The position numbers and the translations under genes were made by a program. Source: Anaerolineales bacterium (GTDB lineage Bacteria > Chloroflexota > Anaerolineae > 4572-78 > J111). Taken from it: DNA of 64,000 nt. A model generated the notes under the pieces. It searched no databases. It was not told the origin of the DNA and saw only the letters and a program-made list of their open reading frames with translations. Below are positions 25,616-33,267 of the stretch, piece after piece (positions within the stretch are counted from its first letter, which is position 1; each line of letters starts with the position of its first letter). The DNA lies in NCBI GenBank assembly GCA_020634855.1, contig JACKAU010000002.1, forward strand, positions 806,001 through 870,000. The letters run 5' to 3'.

Positions 25616-25888
25616 GTGGCTTCATTCAGAAAGAAAATCTGTTTACTCGGAGACTATTCGGTGGGTAAGACCAGTCTTATCCGCCGGTTTGTTCATAATC
25701 GCTTTGAAGATAAGTATATCAGCACGATTGGGGTCAATGTTAGCCGTAAAACCGTGAGTGTGTCGCCGGTGGGCAATGTCGTTGAAATCACGATGATGAT
25801 TTGGGACTTGGCGGGGGTGAGGAATTCAGTCAGATGCAGGGCAGCTATTTACGCGGAGCGGACGGCGCAATGTTGGTCTGTGATCTGA
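25616..25888 (+). CDS. Ras-like small GTPase, N-terminal part (frameshifted gene)
   Basis: Residues 1-67 show a Rab/Ras-like GTPase: G1 GDYSVGKTSLIRRF, switch-I threonine in YISTIGVNVSRK and strand 3 ending MIWDLAG. The frame then fails in a run of five G (about 25813-25817); with six G it would read WDLAGGEEFSQMQGSY, which is exactly what the other frame supplies. The start is GTG at 25616 after a GGGAGGAAGG site. The protein should bind GTP at the membrane partner encoded upstream. Confidence 0.75.
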   Translation: MASFRKKICLLGDYSVGKTSLIRRFVHNRFEDKYISTIGVNVSRKTVSVSPVGNVVEITMMIWDLAGVRNSVRCRAAIYAERTAQCWSVI

Positions 25889-26127
25889 CCCGTGCTAAGA
25901 CCTTGGATCACCTGGAAACCCAGGCCCACAATTTTCTTCGAATTAACCCCACGTCAAAGCTGGTCGTCGTAGCCAACAAAAAGGATTTGGTTAACCAAAT
26001 GATACTGACCGGCGATCAATTAGATACCGTGGCTGCTGCTTTCGACACCCGCTATTTTCGAACCAGCGCTAAGACCGGAGACGACGTTGAAGCGGCCTTT
26101 CGTTTCTTAGGCGAATTGTTGGTATAG
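25801..26127 (+). CDS. Ras-like small GTPase, C-terminal part (frameshifted gene)
   Basis: It continues the GTPase: GGEEFSQMQGSYLRGADGAMLVCDLTR, G4 VVVANKKDLV (NKxD) and G5 RTSAKTGDDVEAAF. With both parts the protein is about 170 residues, the normal size. The G3 motif reads DLAGGEE rather than DTAGQE, so the catalytic glutamine is absent and hydrolysis probably depends on a partner. No prenylation or lipid motif is seen at the C-terminus. The first residues of this frame (up to GG) are not translated as such in the intact gene. Confidence 0.75.
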   Translation: MGLGGGEEFSQMQGSYLRGADGAMLVCDLTRAKTLDHLETQAHNFLRINPTSKLVVVANKKDLVNQMILTGDQLDTVAAAFDTRYFRTSAKTGDDVEAAFRFLGELLV

Positions 26128-26136
26128 GTAACGACC

Positions 26137-27345
26137 GTGGATCCTAATCTTGTCCGGTTAATTCTGGCGAATCGCCAAATCTCCTATGCGCTCACCGACC
26201 GCGAGTTGATTGTCACCCAGGTCAATGGCACATTGCAGCCAGGAGTCAGCCCCCACCCTGACTGGGTTGGACATTCACTGCTGGATTTTGTACCCGAATT
26301 CGTTGGCAGCGAAAAAGCGTTGGCTGAAATTCTGACCGGCCAAGCCGACCATTTTTGTTTGCTGCTGGTTAATCGTGAAATAGATGAAAACGCGACGGCT
26401 TATGTGACAATGGAAGTATTGCCTTACCCTGACCAAGCCGGCCAGATTCATGGTCTGGTTTACCTGGTGCAGGATACGACAGAATGGGGGTTATCGGCCC
26501 TACAAGTTACTCAGCACCGCAATGAGTTAGGGCTACTGCGTGAACAACTTGAGCAGCAGAATCGTAAATTAACGGCCTCAAATGCCGAACTGCAACAATT
26601 GTCAACCCTAAAATCGCAATTTGTATCCATCGCCGCCCATGAACTTCGTACGCCATTGACCACGCTCTACGGCTACCTGGACTTACTGCTTAGTGAAAGT
26701 TTTGGACCGTTAAATGAACAGCAGCGGAAGTTCCTCGAAATTACCCGAAGCGGAGCGCGCCACCTGACCCAAATCACCCGCGATCTCCTCGACACATCTC
26801 AGATTGAGGCCGGTCAGGTTGAGTTACTGTTGAAACCGGAAAATTTGCAGGCGCTGCTGGAGACAGTAGCCGCCGAACTGAAGCCGCAACGCGATATTAA
26901 ACACCAACGTTTAACTATTCACCCTGCGGCCGATTTGCCATTGGCCTTGTGTGATGATATGAGAATGGTCCAAATCATCACCAACCTTTTCAGTAATGCC
27001 AGTAAATATACGCCTGAAGGCGGACAGATCGATGTCTTCATTGACCTTGCGGCTGAAGAAGGATTCTTGCAAGTTGCCGTCGCCGACACCGGCGTTGGTA
27101 TTGGCCCGGAGGATCAGGAAAAACTATTTACGCGGTTCTTTCGAGCTAAAACAGCATTTCTGACCGGTGCAACCGGGACAGGGCTGGGGCTTCATATTAC
27201 TCGTAATTTGGTTGAATTACATGGCGGCCGTATTTGGTTTGAAAGTGAACTCAACCAGGGTAGCACCTTTTATTTTACCCTACCGGTCGCGGATGATCTA
27301 CTATCCTCTTGGAGTAATCCTGATGACTTTTCTAGAGAATTGTAA
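26137..27345 (+). CDS. PAS-containing sensor histidine kinase
   Basis: The 402-residue soluble kinase has an N-terminal PAS-like domain (about 1-120, SYALTDRELIVTQVNG, IHGLVYLVQDTTEW), a coiled-coil linker, HisKA with AAHELRTPLTTLYGY (phospho-accepting His), and an ATPase domain with N-box NLFSNASKYT, DTGVGI and GTGLGL. No membrane span is seen, so it senses an internal signal or docks to a partner such as the adjacent GTPase. It starts at GTG 26137, nine bases after the GTPase gene, and overlaps the response regulator by 23 bp. Confidence 0.85.
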   Translation: MDPNLVRLILANRQISYALTDRELIVTQVNGTLQPGVSPHPDWVGHSLLDFVPEFVGSEKALAEILTGQADHFCLLLVNREIDENATAYVTMEVLPYPDQAGQIHGLVYLVQDTTEWGLSALQVTQHRNELGLLREQLEQQNRKLTASNAELQQLSTLKSQFVSIAAHELRTPLTTLYGYLDLLLSESFGPLNEQQRKFLEITRSGARHLTQITRDLLDTSQIEAGQVELLLKPENLQALLETVAAELKPQRDIKHQRLTIHPAADLPLALCDDMRMVQIITNLFSNASKYTPEGGQIDVFIDLAAEEGFLQVAVADTGVGIGPEDQEKLFTRFFRAKTAFLTGATGTGLGLHITRNLVELHGGRIWFESELNQGSTFYFTLPVADDLLSSWSNPDDFSREL

Positions 27346-28021
27346 AATATTGGTCATCGATGATGACCCGGCTCTGCGCCAACTGATCACCCTCACGTTT
27401 GTCAGCCAGGGCTGTCAAGTGCATTCAGCCGCCAACGGCTCAGAGGGACTACGGATGTTCTATGAGCAGCGGCCTGGTTTAATCATTCTTGACATTATGA
27501 TGCCCGAAATAGATGGGTGGACGGTTTGCGCTCAAATCCGACAGCTATCCAATGTGCCGATCATCTTGCTGACTTCATTGGGTTCCGAGCAAGATATTAT
27601 TAGAGGGCTGGAAGGCGGCGCGGTCGATTACGTGGTTAAGCCCTTTAGCCCCAAAGTGTTGGTGGCCCGAGCCAAAGCCAGTTTGCGCCAGGCTTATCAA
27701 ACGCCTACCCCGCCAAAGGTAACCACCTTTAGTGATGGGTACCTTACGATTGATCTGGTGAAACGGCGCGTGTTAGTGGGAAATGAACCGGTTAAACTGA
27801 GCGCTACCGAATACAGACTATTGGCCTATCTGGTCCAAAATGCCAACCAAGTATTGACCACCGAACAAATTTTAGAGAATGTGTGGGGGCTGGAGTATCG
27901 GGAAAGCAGTGACTATGTCCATGTCTATATCTCCCACCTGCGCCGAAAAATTGAGGCAGACCCCAAGCAACCTCGTTATATCCTGACCGAATACGGGATA
28001 GGTTATTATTTCGAAAAATGA
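27323..28021 (+). CDS. OmpR-family response regulator
   Basis: The 232-residue protein has a receiver domain (ILVIDDDPALRQL, phospho-acceptor Asp in LIILDIMMPEIDGW, Thr/Ser in ILLTSLG, Lys in YVVKPFSP) and a winged-helix DNA-binding domain (KLSATEYRLLAYLVQNANQ, YVHVYISHLRRKIE). The start ATG at 27323 has TTGGAG eight bases upstream; the longer open frame from 27167 lies inside the kinase gene. It is the cognate partner of the kinase and probably controls genes of this cluster. Confidence 0.9.
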   Translation: MTFLENCKILVIDDDPALRQLITLTFVSQGCQVHSAANGSEGLRMFYEQRPGLIILDIMMPEIDGWTVCAQIRQLSNVPIILLTSLGSEQDIIRGLEGGAVDYVVKPFSPKVLVARAKASLRQAYQTPTPPKVTTFSDGYLTIDLVKRRVLVGNEPVKLSATEYRLLAYLVQNANQVLTTEQILENVWGLEYRESSDYVHVYISHLRRKIEADPKQPRYILTEYGIGYYFEK

Positions 28022-28092
28022 CCTTTTTTTTCCTCTACTTTCAAAACATAACCTCTATGTAATCGCCCCCACTAACCTCATCGTAAACGACT

Positions 28093-28115
28093 AATCCGGT
28101 TTCGGATTCTTTTCT
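28093..28115 (+). terminator. Weak intrinsic terminator
   Basis: The short hairpin aatccg-gttt-cggatt is followed by cttttctt, 70 bp after the response-regulator stop. The remaining gap up to 28371 shows no gene; it holds only a T-rich stretch near 28150 and repeated aagaagtttttagg-like sequence near 28190-28215. Confidence 0.4.
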
Positions 28116-28371
28116 TGTAGGTTTACCTCAGCCTCAAGGCGTCTTTCGCTTGCCTTTATTTTTGGAGCTTTGCCGGCCCGACCAGTTTTAAGAAGCTTTT
28201 AAGAAGTTTTTAGGGGAATTTCAAGAACTGCTTGATATTATGAATCAAACGGGATCAAATATTCGTCAGTCGAGGTATTGGGGCCAGAGAAAAGTCCAGT
28301 TCAATAATTAACCGCCTGCCAGAAAGAGCCAAGTTATTTTCGACAACGCCTGAGGAGAAGAGGTGTAGAGG

Positions 28372-28581
28372 ATGCTTCCTGTGGATAAACAAAGATACAT
28401 CCCTTATATTCCACTTGATTGCCCGGTCAGTGGTAAGCAAATTTTGGTGCATCTTTCAACCCTAGTTAATTTGGCTGACGAAAGAGCGATTTGGTGGCCG
28501 TGCGGCAATTGTAATAGCTGGCATGTTATTACTGAACCGTCTAAATACGCGTGGATCATCGAAACGACGATTAAAACTTAA
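28372..28581 (+). CDS. Small hypothetical protein with a CxxC motif
   Basis: A 69-residue protein, not recognised. It contains IPLDCPVSGKQILVHL and later WWPCGNCNSWHVI, a pattern like a small zinc ribbon split over the protein. An AGAGG stretch stands immediately before the ATG, closer than usual. Coding is plausible but not proven. Confidence 0.45.
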   Translation: MLPVDKQRYIPYIPLDCPVSGKQILVHLSTLVNLADERAIWWPCGNCNSWHVITEPSKYAWIIETTIKT

Positions 28582-28620
28582 GCTGGGGAGCCAAAACCAA
28601 GCCAGGTTAAGGTATGAAGA

Positions 28621-28735
28621 AAAAATAACTTGAGCAATCTGGCAGGAGATTGGAGATTAGAGATAGGGAGATTGGCCTTAGAAATCTCCTAATCACCTTA
28701 TCTCCATCTTCAGCATTGTTGAAGTTATTTATTTT
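28621..28735. mobile_element. MITE-like palindromic element, copy A
   Basis: This roughly 115-bp element begins aaaataacttgagcaa and ends ttgttgaagttatttat, so the ends are imperfect inverted repeats. The interior contains ggagattggagattag and tctcctaatc. A close copy sits at 48367-48488. No coding capacity is seen. It lies between the small CxxC protein and the 3' end of pheT. Confidence 0.65.
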
Positions 28736-28750
28736 GCCTAATCTCCCGCC

Positions 28751-31330
28751 CTATCCCCTCAACTGGGCGCCGATCTCATGGGCCAGCCGCTTGACGATTT
28801 TCTGCTGCTGTTTGGCGACAACTTTGTCCGTCAGCGTGGTTTCTTCCGATTGGAAGGTTAAACTGAAGGCCAGGCTCTTCTTACCCGCGCCGATCTGCTC
28901 GCCGCGGAAGACGTCGAACAGGCTGGCTTCGGTCAGCAGCGGCCGGCCTGTTTGCATGATTAGGTGGTAAACCTGATCAGCCGGTACGGTCTCGTCGACG
29001 ACCAGGGCGATATCTTGCTGCACCGGCGGGAAGCGCGGAACGCTGCGCACGGCGTACAGATCGGGTACTTGGGCCAGCAGTGCGTCTAAATCGAAATCGG
29101 CGGCGAGGACGGGTTGGTCTTCTTCAATTTGAATGTCGTACGCCTCGACTACGTACGGGTGCAGTTGCCCCATCAGCCCGACGGATTGACCGTTGATTTC
29201 CAACTCGGCCACGCGGCCCGGATAGAAGGCGTGATGCTGCGCCGGTTTGAATGCGACCTGATCGAGATGCAGCCCATCCAACAGCGATTCCACGATACCC
29301 TTTAAATCGAAGAAATCCATCAGTTCGGCGTCGGTCGGCAGCCAGCTCATCTCGCTGCGCGGGCCGGTCATGGCGATGACCAGCCGCCGTTTTTCATCGG
29401 GCAGAATGGCGGCTTCGCCGACGCCGTTGGGATTGGGCAGGTAAACATGGCCCACCTCAAAGAGTTCCACATGAGCGTGACGTTTGCTATTTTCGGCCAC
29501 AATCTCCAGCACACTGTTGAGTACGCTGTGGCGCATCACCGACCGCTCCGGCGTGGAAGGATTGGCCAGGGTGACGTACGTAGCCTGCGCGACATAATCC
29601 TGCCCCAGAATACGAACCTCGGCTTCAGGCGTCGTTAGCCGGTAGGTGATGACTTCCTGCAAACCGGTTTGGATCAGCAGGTCGCGGGTGCGCTCTTCTC
29701 GCTCGAAGGGCAGGTTGTTGCGCTGCGGCGGCAGTTCGTCGGCCATTTCGGTTACGGGTACACGGTCGTAGCCGTAGATACGGGCGATCTCTTCGACCAG
29801 ATCGGCCCGGCCGGTAACCGGTTCGGCGGAAATGTCGAGGCGGTGGTCGGGAACGGTGACGTGGAGGACGGGAGATTGGAGATTGGAGATTGGAGATTGG
29901 GAGATTTCGACTTCGAATTCGAGCGACTCTAGGATTTGTTTGATTTCGTCAACGCTGAGTTCGATGCCGATGAGGCGGGTGACTTCGGCTTGCGGCAGGT
30001 CGACGGTGACGGTTTCGGCCGGGTGGGGATAGTAGTCGAGAATACCGGGAGCGATGACGCCGCCGGCTATATCGGCTAGGAGTTTAGCGCCGCGCAGCGC
30101 GCCGAACATCGCCAGCGAGGGATGTGTCCCCCGGCTGAAGCGGTAGGCGGCTTCGGAGTAGATGTTGAGCGCCTGGCTGGTGCGGCGGATATTAATGAAG
30201 TTCCAGGCCGCCGCTTCCAGCAGCACGTTTTGGCTGGCGTCGCTGATTTCACTTTCGCCGCCGCCCATAATGCCGCCGATGCTGAGGTTGCCTTTGGGAT
30301 CGGTCACCAGAATCGAGAAATCGGGCATGGTGTGCGTTTTATCGTCGAGCGTTGTGACTTTTTCACCCGGCTCGGCCAGGCGGGTGATGATTTTGACCGG
30401 CTCGTTCGGTCCGGCGTAGTCGTCAGCCCGGCGGCGCAGCACGTCCCAATCGAAGGTATGGTTGGGCTGGCCCATCTCCAGCATGACGTAGTTGCTGATA
30501 TCAACGATGTTATTGATGGGTCGCTGACCGGCCAGCCGCAACCGGCGCTGCATCCAGTAGGGCGACGGTTTGATGGTGATGCCGTTGACCAGGATGGCCA
30601 CAAAGCGCGGGTTGAGTTCCGGCTCGGTGGTTTCGATGACCAGTTGATCGTTGACCGGTACACCCTCGGTGGAAGGCAGAGTGGTGTCGGGATAGCGCAG
30701 CGTTTGGCCGGTCAGCGCGGCGACCTCGCGGGCCACGCCCAAAATGTTGCCGGTTCGGATTAAGTTGGGCGTCAGATCGATGTCGAGGACGGCGTCGCCC
30801 CACAGATCGAGCAGGGGCGTGCCGGGCGGCGCGTCTTCGGTGGCGGTCAGGATGATGCCTTCGTGCTCGTCGCTGAGGCCCAACTCTTTTTCGGAGCAGA
30901 GCATGTGGCGGTTCATAATACCGCGAATTTTGCGCCCTTTGAGGACCATCTTCACGCCCGGCTCTTTGGCGTGACCGTCGTAAACCGTGGCCCCTTCCAT
31001 AACAAACGGCGACTTCAAGCCCAGGTGGCTGATATCGCCCTGGCCGACGTACTCGAACAGGTTGGGCGCTCCGGTAACGACCGTCTCCGGCTCGGCCGCG
31101 CCGATATCGACCGTGGCCAACACCAGGCGGTCGGCTTCGGGGTGTTGTTCTACTTTGAGCAGATGGGCCAGCACCAACTTGTCGCGTTCCCACTCCAAAT
31201 CCGCGCCGGGTAGTCCTATTTTATGAATCCCGCCGACTTCCAAACCGGCCAGCGTTAGCCGTTCGGCCAGTTCTTCAATCGGCAGGGTAATGTCTACGAA
31301 ATCTTTAAGCCAGCTTATCGGTACTTTCAT
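28751..31330 (-). CDS. pheT: Phenylalanine--tRNA ligase beta subunit
   Basis: The 859-residue protein has the typical order: an N-terminal tRNA-binding OB-like domain (VEQHPEADRLVLATVDIG), the B3/4 domain (GQPNHTFDWDVL, LGIMGG-like IGGIMGGGESEISD), the B5 domain, the catalytic-like core and the C-terminal anticodon-binding FDX-ACB domain (VRSVPRFPPVQQDIALVVDE). It forms an alpha2-beta2 enzyme with PheS that charges tRNA-Phe; the B3/4 site edits Tyr-tRNA. A stretch ISQSPISNLQSP is encoded by a 7-bp DNA repeat at about 29871-29914 and looks like an inserted sequence. The start ATG lies 2 bp after the pheS stop. Confidence 0.95.
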   Translation of the reverse strand: MKVPISWLKDFVDITLPIEELAERLTLAGLEVGGIHKIGLPGADLEWERDKLVLAHLLKVEQHPEADRLVLATVDIGAAEPETVVTGAPNLFEYVGQGDISHLGLKSPFVMEGATVYDGHAKEPGVKMVLKGRKIRGIMNRHMLCSEKELGLSDEHEGIILTATEDAPPGTPLLDLWGDAVLDIDLTPNLIRTGNILGVAREVAALTGQTLRYPDTTLPSTEGVPVNDQLVIETTEPELNPRFVAILVNGITIKPSPYWMQRRLRLAGQRPINNIVDISNYVMLEMGQPNHTFDWDVLRRRADDYAGPNEPVKIITRLAEPGEKVTTLDDKTHTMPDFSILVTDPKGNLSIGGIMGGGESEISDASQNVLLEAAAWNFINIRRTSQALNIYSEAAYRFSRGTHPSLAMFGALRGAKLLADIAGGVIAPGILDYYPHPAETVTVDLPQAEVTRLIGIELSVDEIKQILESLEFEVEISQSPISNLQSPVLHVTVPDHRLDISAEPVTGRADLVEEIARIYGYDRVPVTEMADELPPQRNNLPFEREERTRDLLIQTGLQEVITYRLTTPEAEVRILGQDYVAQATYVTLANPSTPERSVMRHSVLNSVLEIVAENSKRHAHVELFEVGHVYLPNPNGVGEAAILPDEKRRLVIAMTGPRSEMSWLPTDAELMDFFDLKGIVESLLDGLHLDQVAFKPAQHHAFYPGRVAELEINGQSVGLMGQLHPYVVEAYDIQIEEDQPVLAADFDLDALLAQVPDLYAVRSVPRFPPVQQDIALVVDETVPADQVYHLIMQTGRPLLTEASLFDVFRGEQIGAGKKSLAFSLTFQSEETTLTDKVVAKQQQKIVKRLAHEIGAQLRG
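29871..29914. repeat. Heptanucleotide repeat inside pheT
   Basis: About five copies of ggagatt (with small variation) lie inside the coding sequence and translate in frame to ISQSPISNLQSP on the minus strand. The same ggagattggagatt sequence is part of the MITE-like elements at 28621-28735 and 48367-48488. Confidence 0.7.
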
Positions 31331-31332
31331 AA

Positions 31333-32358
31333 TTAGAATTGCTCCAGAAATCTTAAGTCGTTGCCCCAGAAGTAGCGGATGTCTTCGATGCCGTGGCGGA
31401 GCATCGTGATCCGCTCCGGCCCCATGCCGAAGGCAAAGCCGCTATAAATGGATGGATCGTAGCCGCCGTTGCGTAACACCGTGGGATGAACCATGCCGCA
31501 GCCCAAAATTTCAAGCCAGCCGGTGTATTTGCAGATGCGGCAACCTTTGCCGTCGCACAGGAAACATTGCACATCCATCTCCGCCGACGGTTCGGTGAAG
31601 GGGAAGTGGCTGGCCCGGAAGCGCACAGGACGACCCTGACCGTAGAGCCGATTGGTAAAGTTGATCAGCGTGCCTTTGAGATCGCTGAAGCGAATACCTT
31701 TGCCAACGGCCAACCCTTCGACCTGATGGAACTGAATCTCGGAGCGAGCGGTGATCTGCTCGTGGCGGTAGCACATACCGGGCAAAATCACGCGGATCGG
31801 CTCAGGATGATACTGGCGCATGACCCGCACCTGACCCGGCGAGGTGTGGGTGCGCAGCAGCACGTCGGGGTTGGTGGTGTAGAAAGTATCCTGCATCTCG
31901 CGGGCGGGGTGGTGAGGCGGGAAGTTGAGCAGTTGGAAGTTCATCTCGTCGGTTTCGACATCGCGGCTGCGGTACACCTGAAAGCCCATTTCGGCCCAGA
32001 TGGCGTAGATCCGGCGCAGCGTTTGGGTGCTGGGATGGAGCCGGCCGCGCGCGACCGGGCGACCGGGCAGGGACACATCGAGCGCGCCGGCGGCCATCGC
32101 CTGTTCCAGTTCGGCGGCTTTGATGACGGCTTCTTTTTCGGCGAACTCGGCTTCGAGTTCTTGGCGCAGTTCGTTGGCCCGCTTGCCAAAGGCCGGGCGT
32201 TCTTCTTTGGGCAGTTCGCTGACGCGGCGCAGCATTTGGGTGATCTCGCCTTTACGGCCGATATATTTGCTGTTCCAGGCGTCGAGCGTACTGCCGTTAG
32301 TGAGTTGGTTTAGCTCGGTACGGGCGGCCGCGCCGAGGTTTTCGAGTTGGTCTAGCAT
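31333..32358 (-). CDS. pheS: Phenylalanine--tRNA ligase alpha subunit
   Basis: The 341-residue protein has the N-terminal coiled coil (residues about 1-85) and class II synthetase motifs: motif 2 in GMCYRHEQITARSEIQFHQVEGL-like sequence, the cysteine cluster CFLCDGKGCRIC typical of some PheS, and motif 3 in FAFGMGPERITMLRHGI. Its 316-bp leader to the terminator and the upstream leader peptide indicate regulation by transcription attenuation. It is co-transcribed with pheT. The ATG at 32358 fits the family start. Confidence 0.95.
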   Translation of the reverse strand: MLDQLENLGAAARTELNQLTNGSTLDAWNSKYIGRKGEITQMLRRVSELPKEERPAFGKRANELRQELEAEFAEKEAVIKAAELEQAMAAGALDVSLPGRPVARGRLHPSTQTLRRIYAIWAEMGFQVYRSRDVETDEMNFQLLNFPPHHPAREMQDTFYTTNPDVLLRTHTSPGQVRVMRQYHPEPIRVILPGMCYRHEQITARSEIQFHQVEGLAVGKGIRFSDLKGTLINFTNRLYGQGRPVRFRASHFPFTEPSAEMDVQCFLCDGKGCRICKYTGWLEILGCGMVHPTVLRNGGYDPSIYSGFAFGMGPERITMLRHGIEDIRYFWGNDLRFLEQF

Positions 32359-32482
32359 GACGGTTTACCTCTAAATTTAGGTTTGGTTGATCTTAGAACA
32401 GGATTGGCGGATTAAGATTATCTGTACATCCTGTTTTATTCTCTATCGCATTGTAAGGTAGCACCCACTTAATTATGAAGTG

Positions 32483-32553
32483 GACAGGATTAACAGGATT
32501 TACAAGATTATTAAAATTTATATAAAAATCCTGTTAATCTTGTAAATCGTGTC
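32483..32553. repeat. Dispersed imperfect palindrome (gacaggatt family)
   Basis: It contains gacaggattaacaggattt and, in inverted orientation, aatcctgttaatcttgtaaat. A shortened relative lies at about 32394-32440. It sits in the long untranslated leader between the pheST attenuator and pheS and is related to 325-391. Confidence 0.6.
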
Positions 32554-32673
32554 TGATTTTGCCCTCGAATTGAGGATATTTTGGGCAAGATAACACACTC
32601 GGAAATAACTGACAAGGGTGTCGTTACAGGCTAATTTTGAATAATAGTATAGCTTTGGTTGTTAGACAAGAAA

Positions 32674-32706
32674 CAAAAAAGGCGCGACAGCTACCTGTCG
32701 CGCCTT
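32674..32706 (-). terminator. Attenuator terminator of pheST
   Basis: On the minus strand, twelve-base perfect arms aaggcgcgacag and ctgtcgcgcctt with a GTAG loop are followed by a run of T. The left arm can instead pair with ctgtcgcgc at 32745-32753, which would block this hairpin. See the leader peptide and promoter entries. Confidence 0.85.
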
Positions 32707-32728
32707 AGAGAGTTTGAAATAGTTACAA

Positions 32729-32866
32729 TCAATCGTTAAACCGTGCGCGACAGCGTTCAGCCGAGCTAAAAAAGAAGCTGCTAAAGGAAAACAGGCTCAC
32801 AGGAGCCGTCGCTGCCACGGTATTGCTTTGATCGTATTTGTTTTGGCGGCTGTCGGCGTGAGCCAT
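32729..32866 (-). CDS. Phenylalanine-rich leader peptide of pheST
   Basis: A 45-codon open frame upstream of pheST, absent from longer-ORF lists. It contains L-F-S-F-S-S-F-F-F, five Phe codons within eight, with the triple run at 32768-32776. Two ATG codons exist (32869, 32866); the second has GAGG six bases upstream. The Phe run ends about 14 bases before the segment gctgtcgcgc (32745-32754) that can pair with the terminator's left arm, and the leader stop lies just after that segment. This is the classic attenuator geometry: a ribosome stalled for Phe-tRNA leaves the segment free to form an antiterminator, while a ribosome at the stop covers it. Homology to E. coli pheM is functional only. 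Confidence 0.75.
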   Translation of the reverse strand: MAHADSRQNKYDQSNTVAATAPVSLFSFSSFFFSSAERCRARFND

Positions 32867-32914
32867 CATGAACCTCGCAGCGAGTGTGTGTCGCTTTGTT
32901 TTAAGATTGAGATT

Positions 32915-32943
32915 ATGGTATCACGAAAAATAAGGATTGTCAA
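32915..32943 (-). promoter_or_regulatory. Sigma-70-type promoter of the pheST leader
   Basis: On the minus strand a perfect TTGACA (32943-32938) is followed after 17 bases by TACCAT (32920-32915). Transcription would start near 32908, about 40 bases before the leader peptide ATG. Confidence 0.65.
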
Positions 32944-33267
32944 CCGGTTTTGGCGCAAGATAGAAACACTGAATTTATGATGGGAATGAGGCCGCTGAAT
33001 CGTTCCAGGCAGTGTTCTCATCAATCCTATGTCAAGAAAGCCCAATAGTTGACAGGTAGAATTCAGTGAAATCATCATTTTCAGTGGGTCAGTGTTTCAA
33101 TGAGCGCCGGTTGCCCCAAAATAGAAATGCACTCTGGAGCATCAATGTTATGAAGGTTAAGTTAAATAAATAACCGGATAACGTTTCTCCCGGCGAAGGT
33201 CGGGGGATACCTCGATTATTTTAGGGCATGTTGAGCATCGTATGCCCCGTTTTGCAACAAAAAAGGC

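Noticed and set aside
30510..31193. Long minus-strand frame inside pheT and similar frames opposite pheS (31486-32313)
   Set aside because: They are shadows of confident genes in other frames, with arginine/histidine-rich translations.
32359..32940. T-box riboswitch upstream of pheST
   Set aside because: The T-box sequence (AGGGTGGNACCGCG-like) and specifier structure are absent; the leader-peptide attenuator explains the terminator better.
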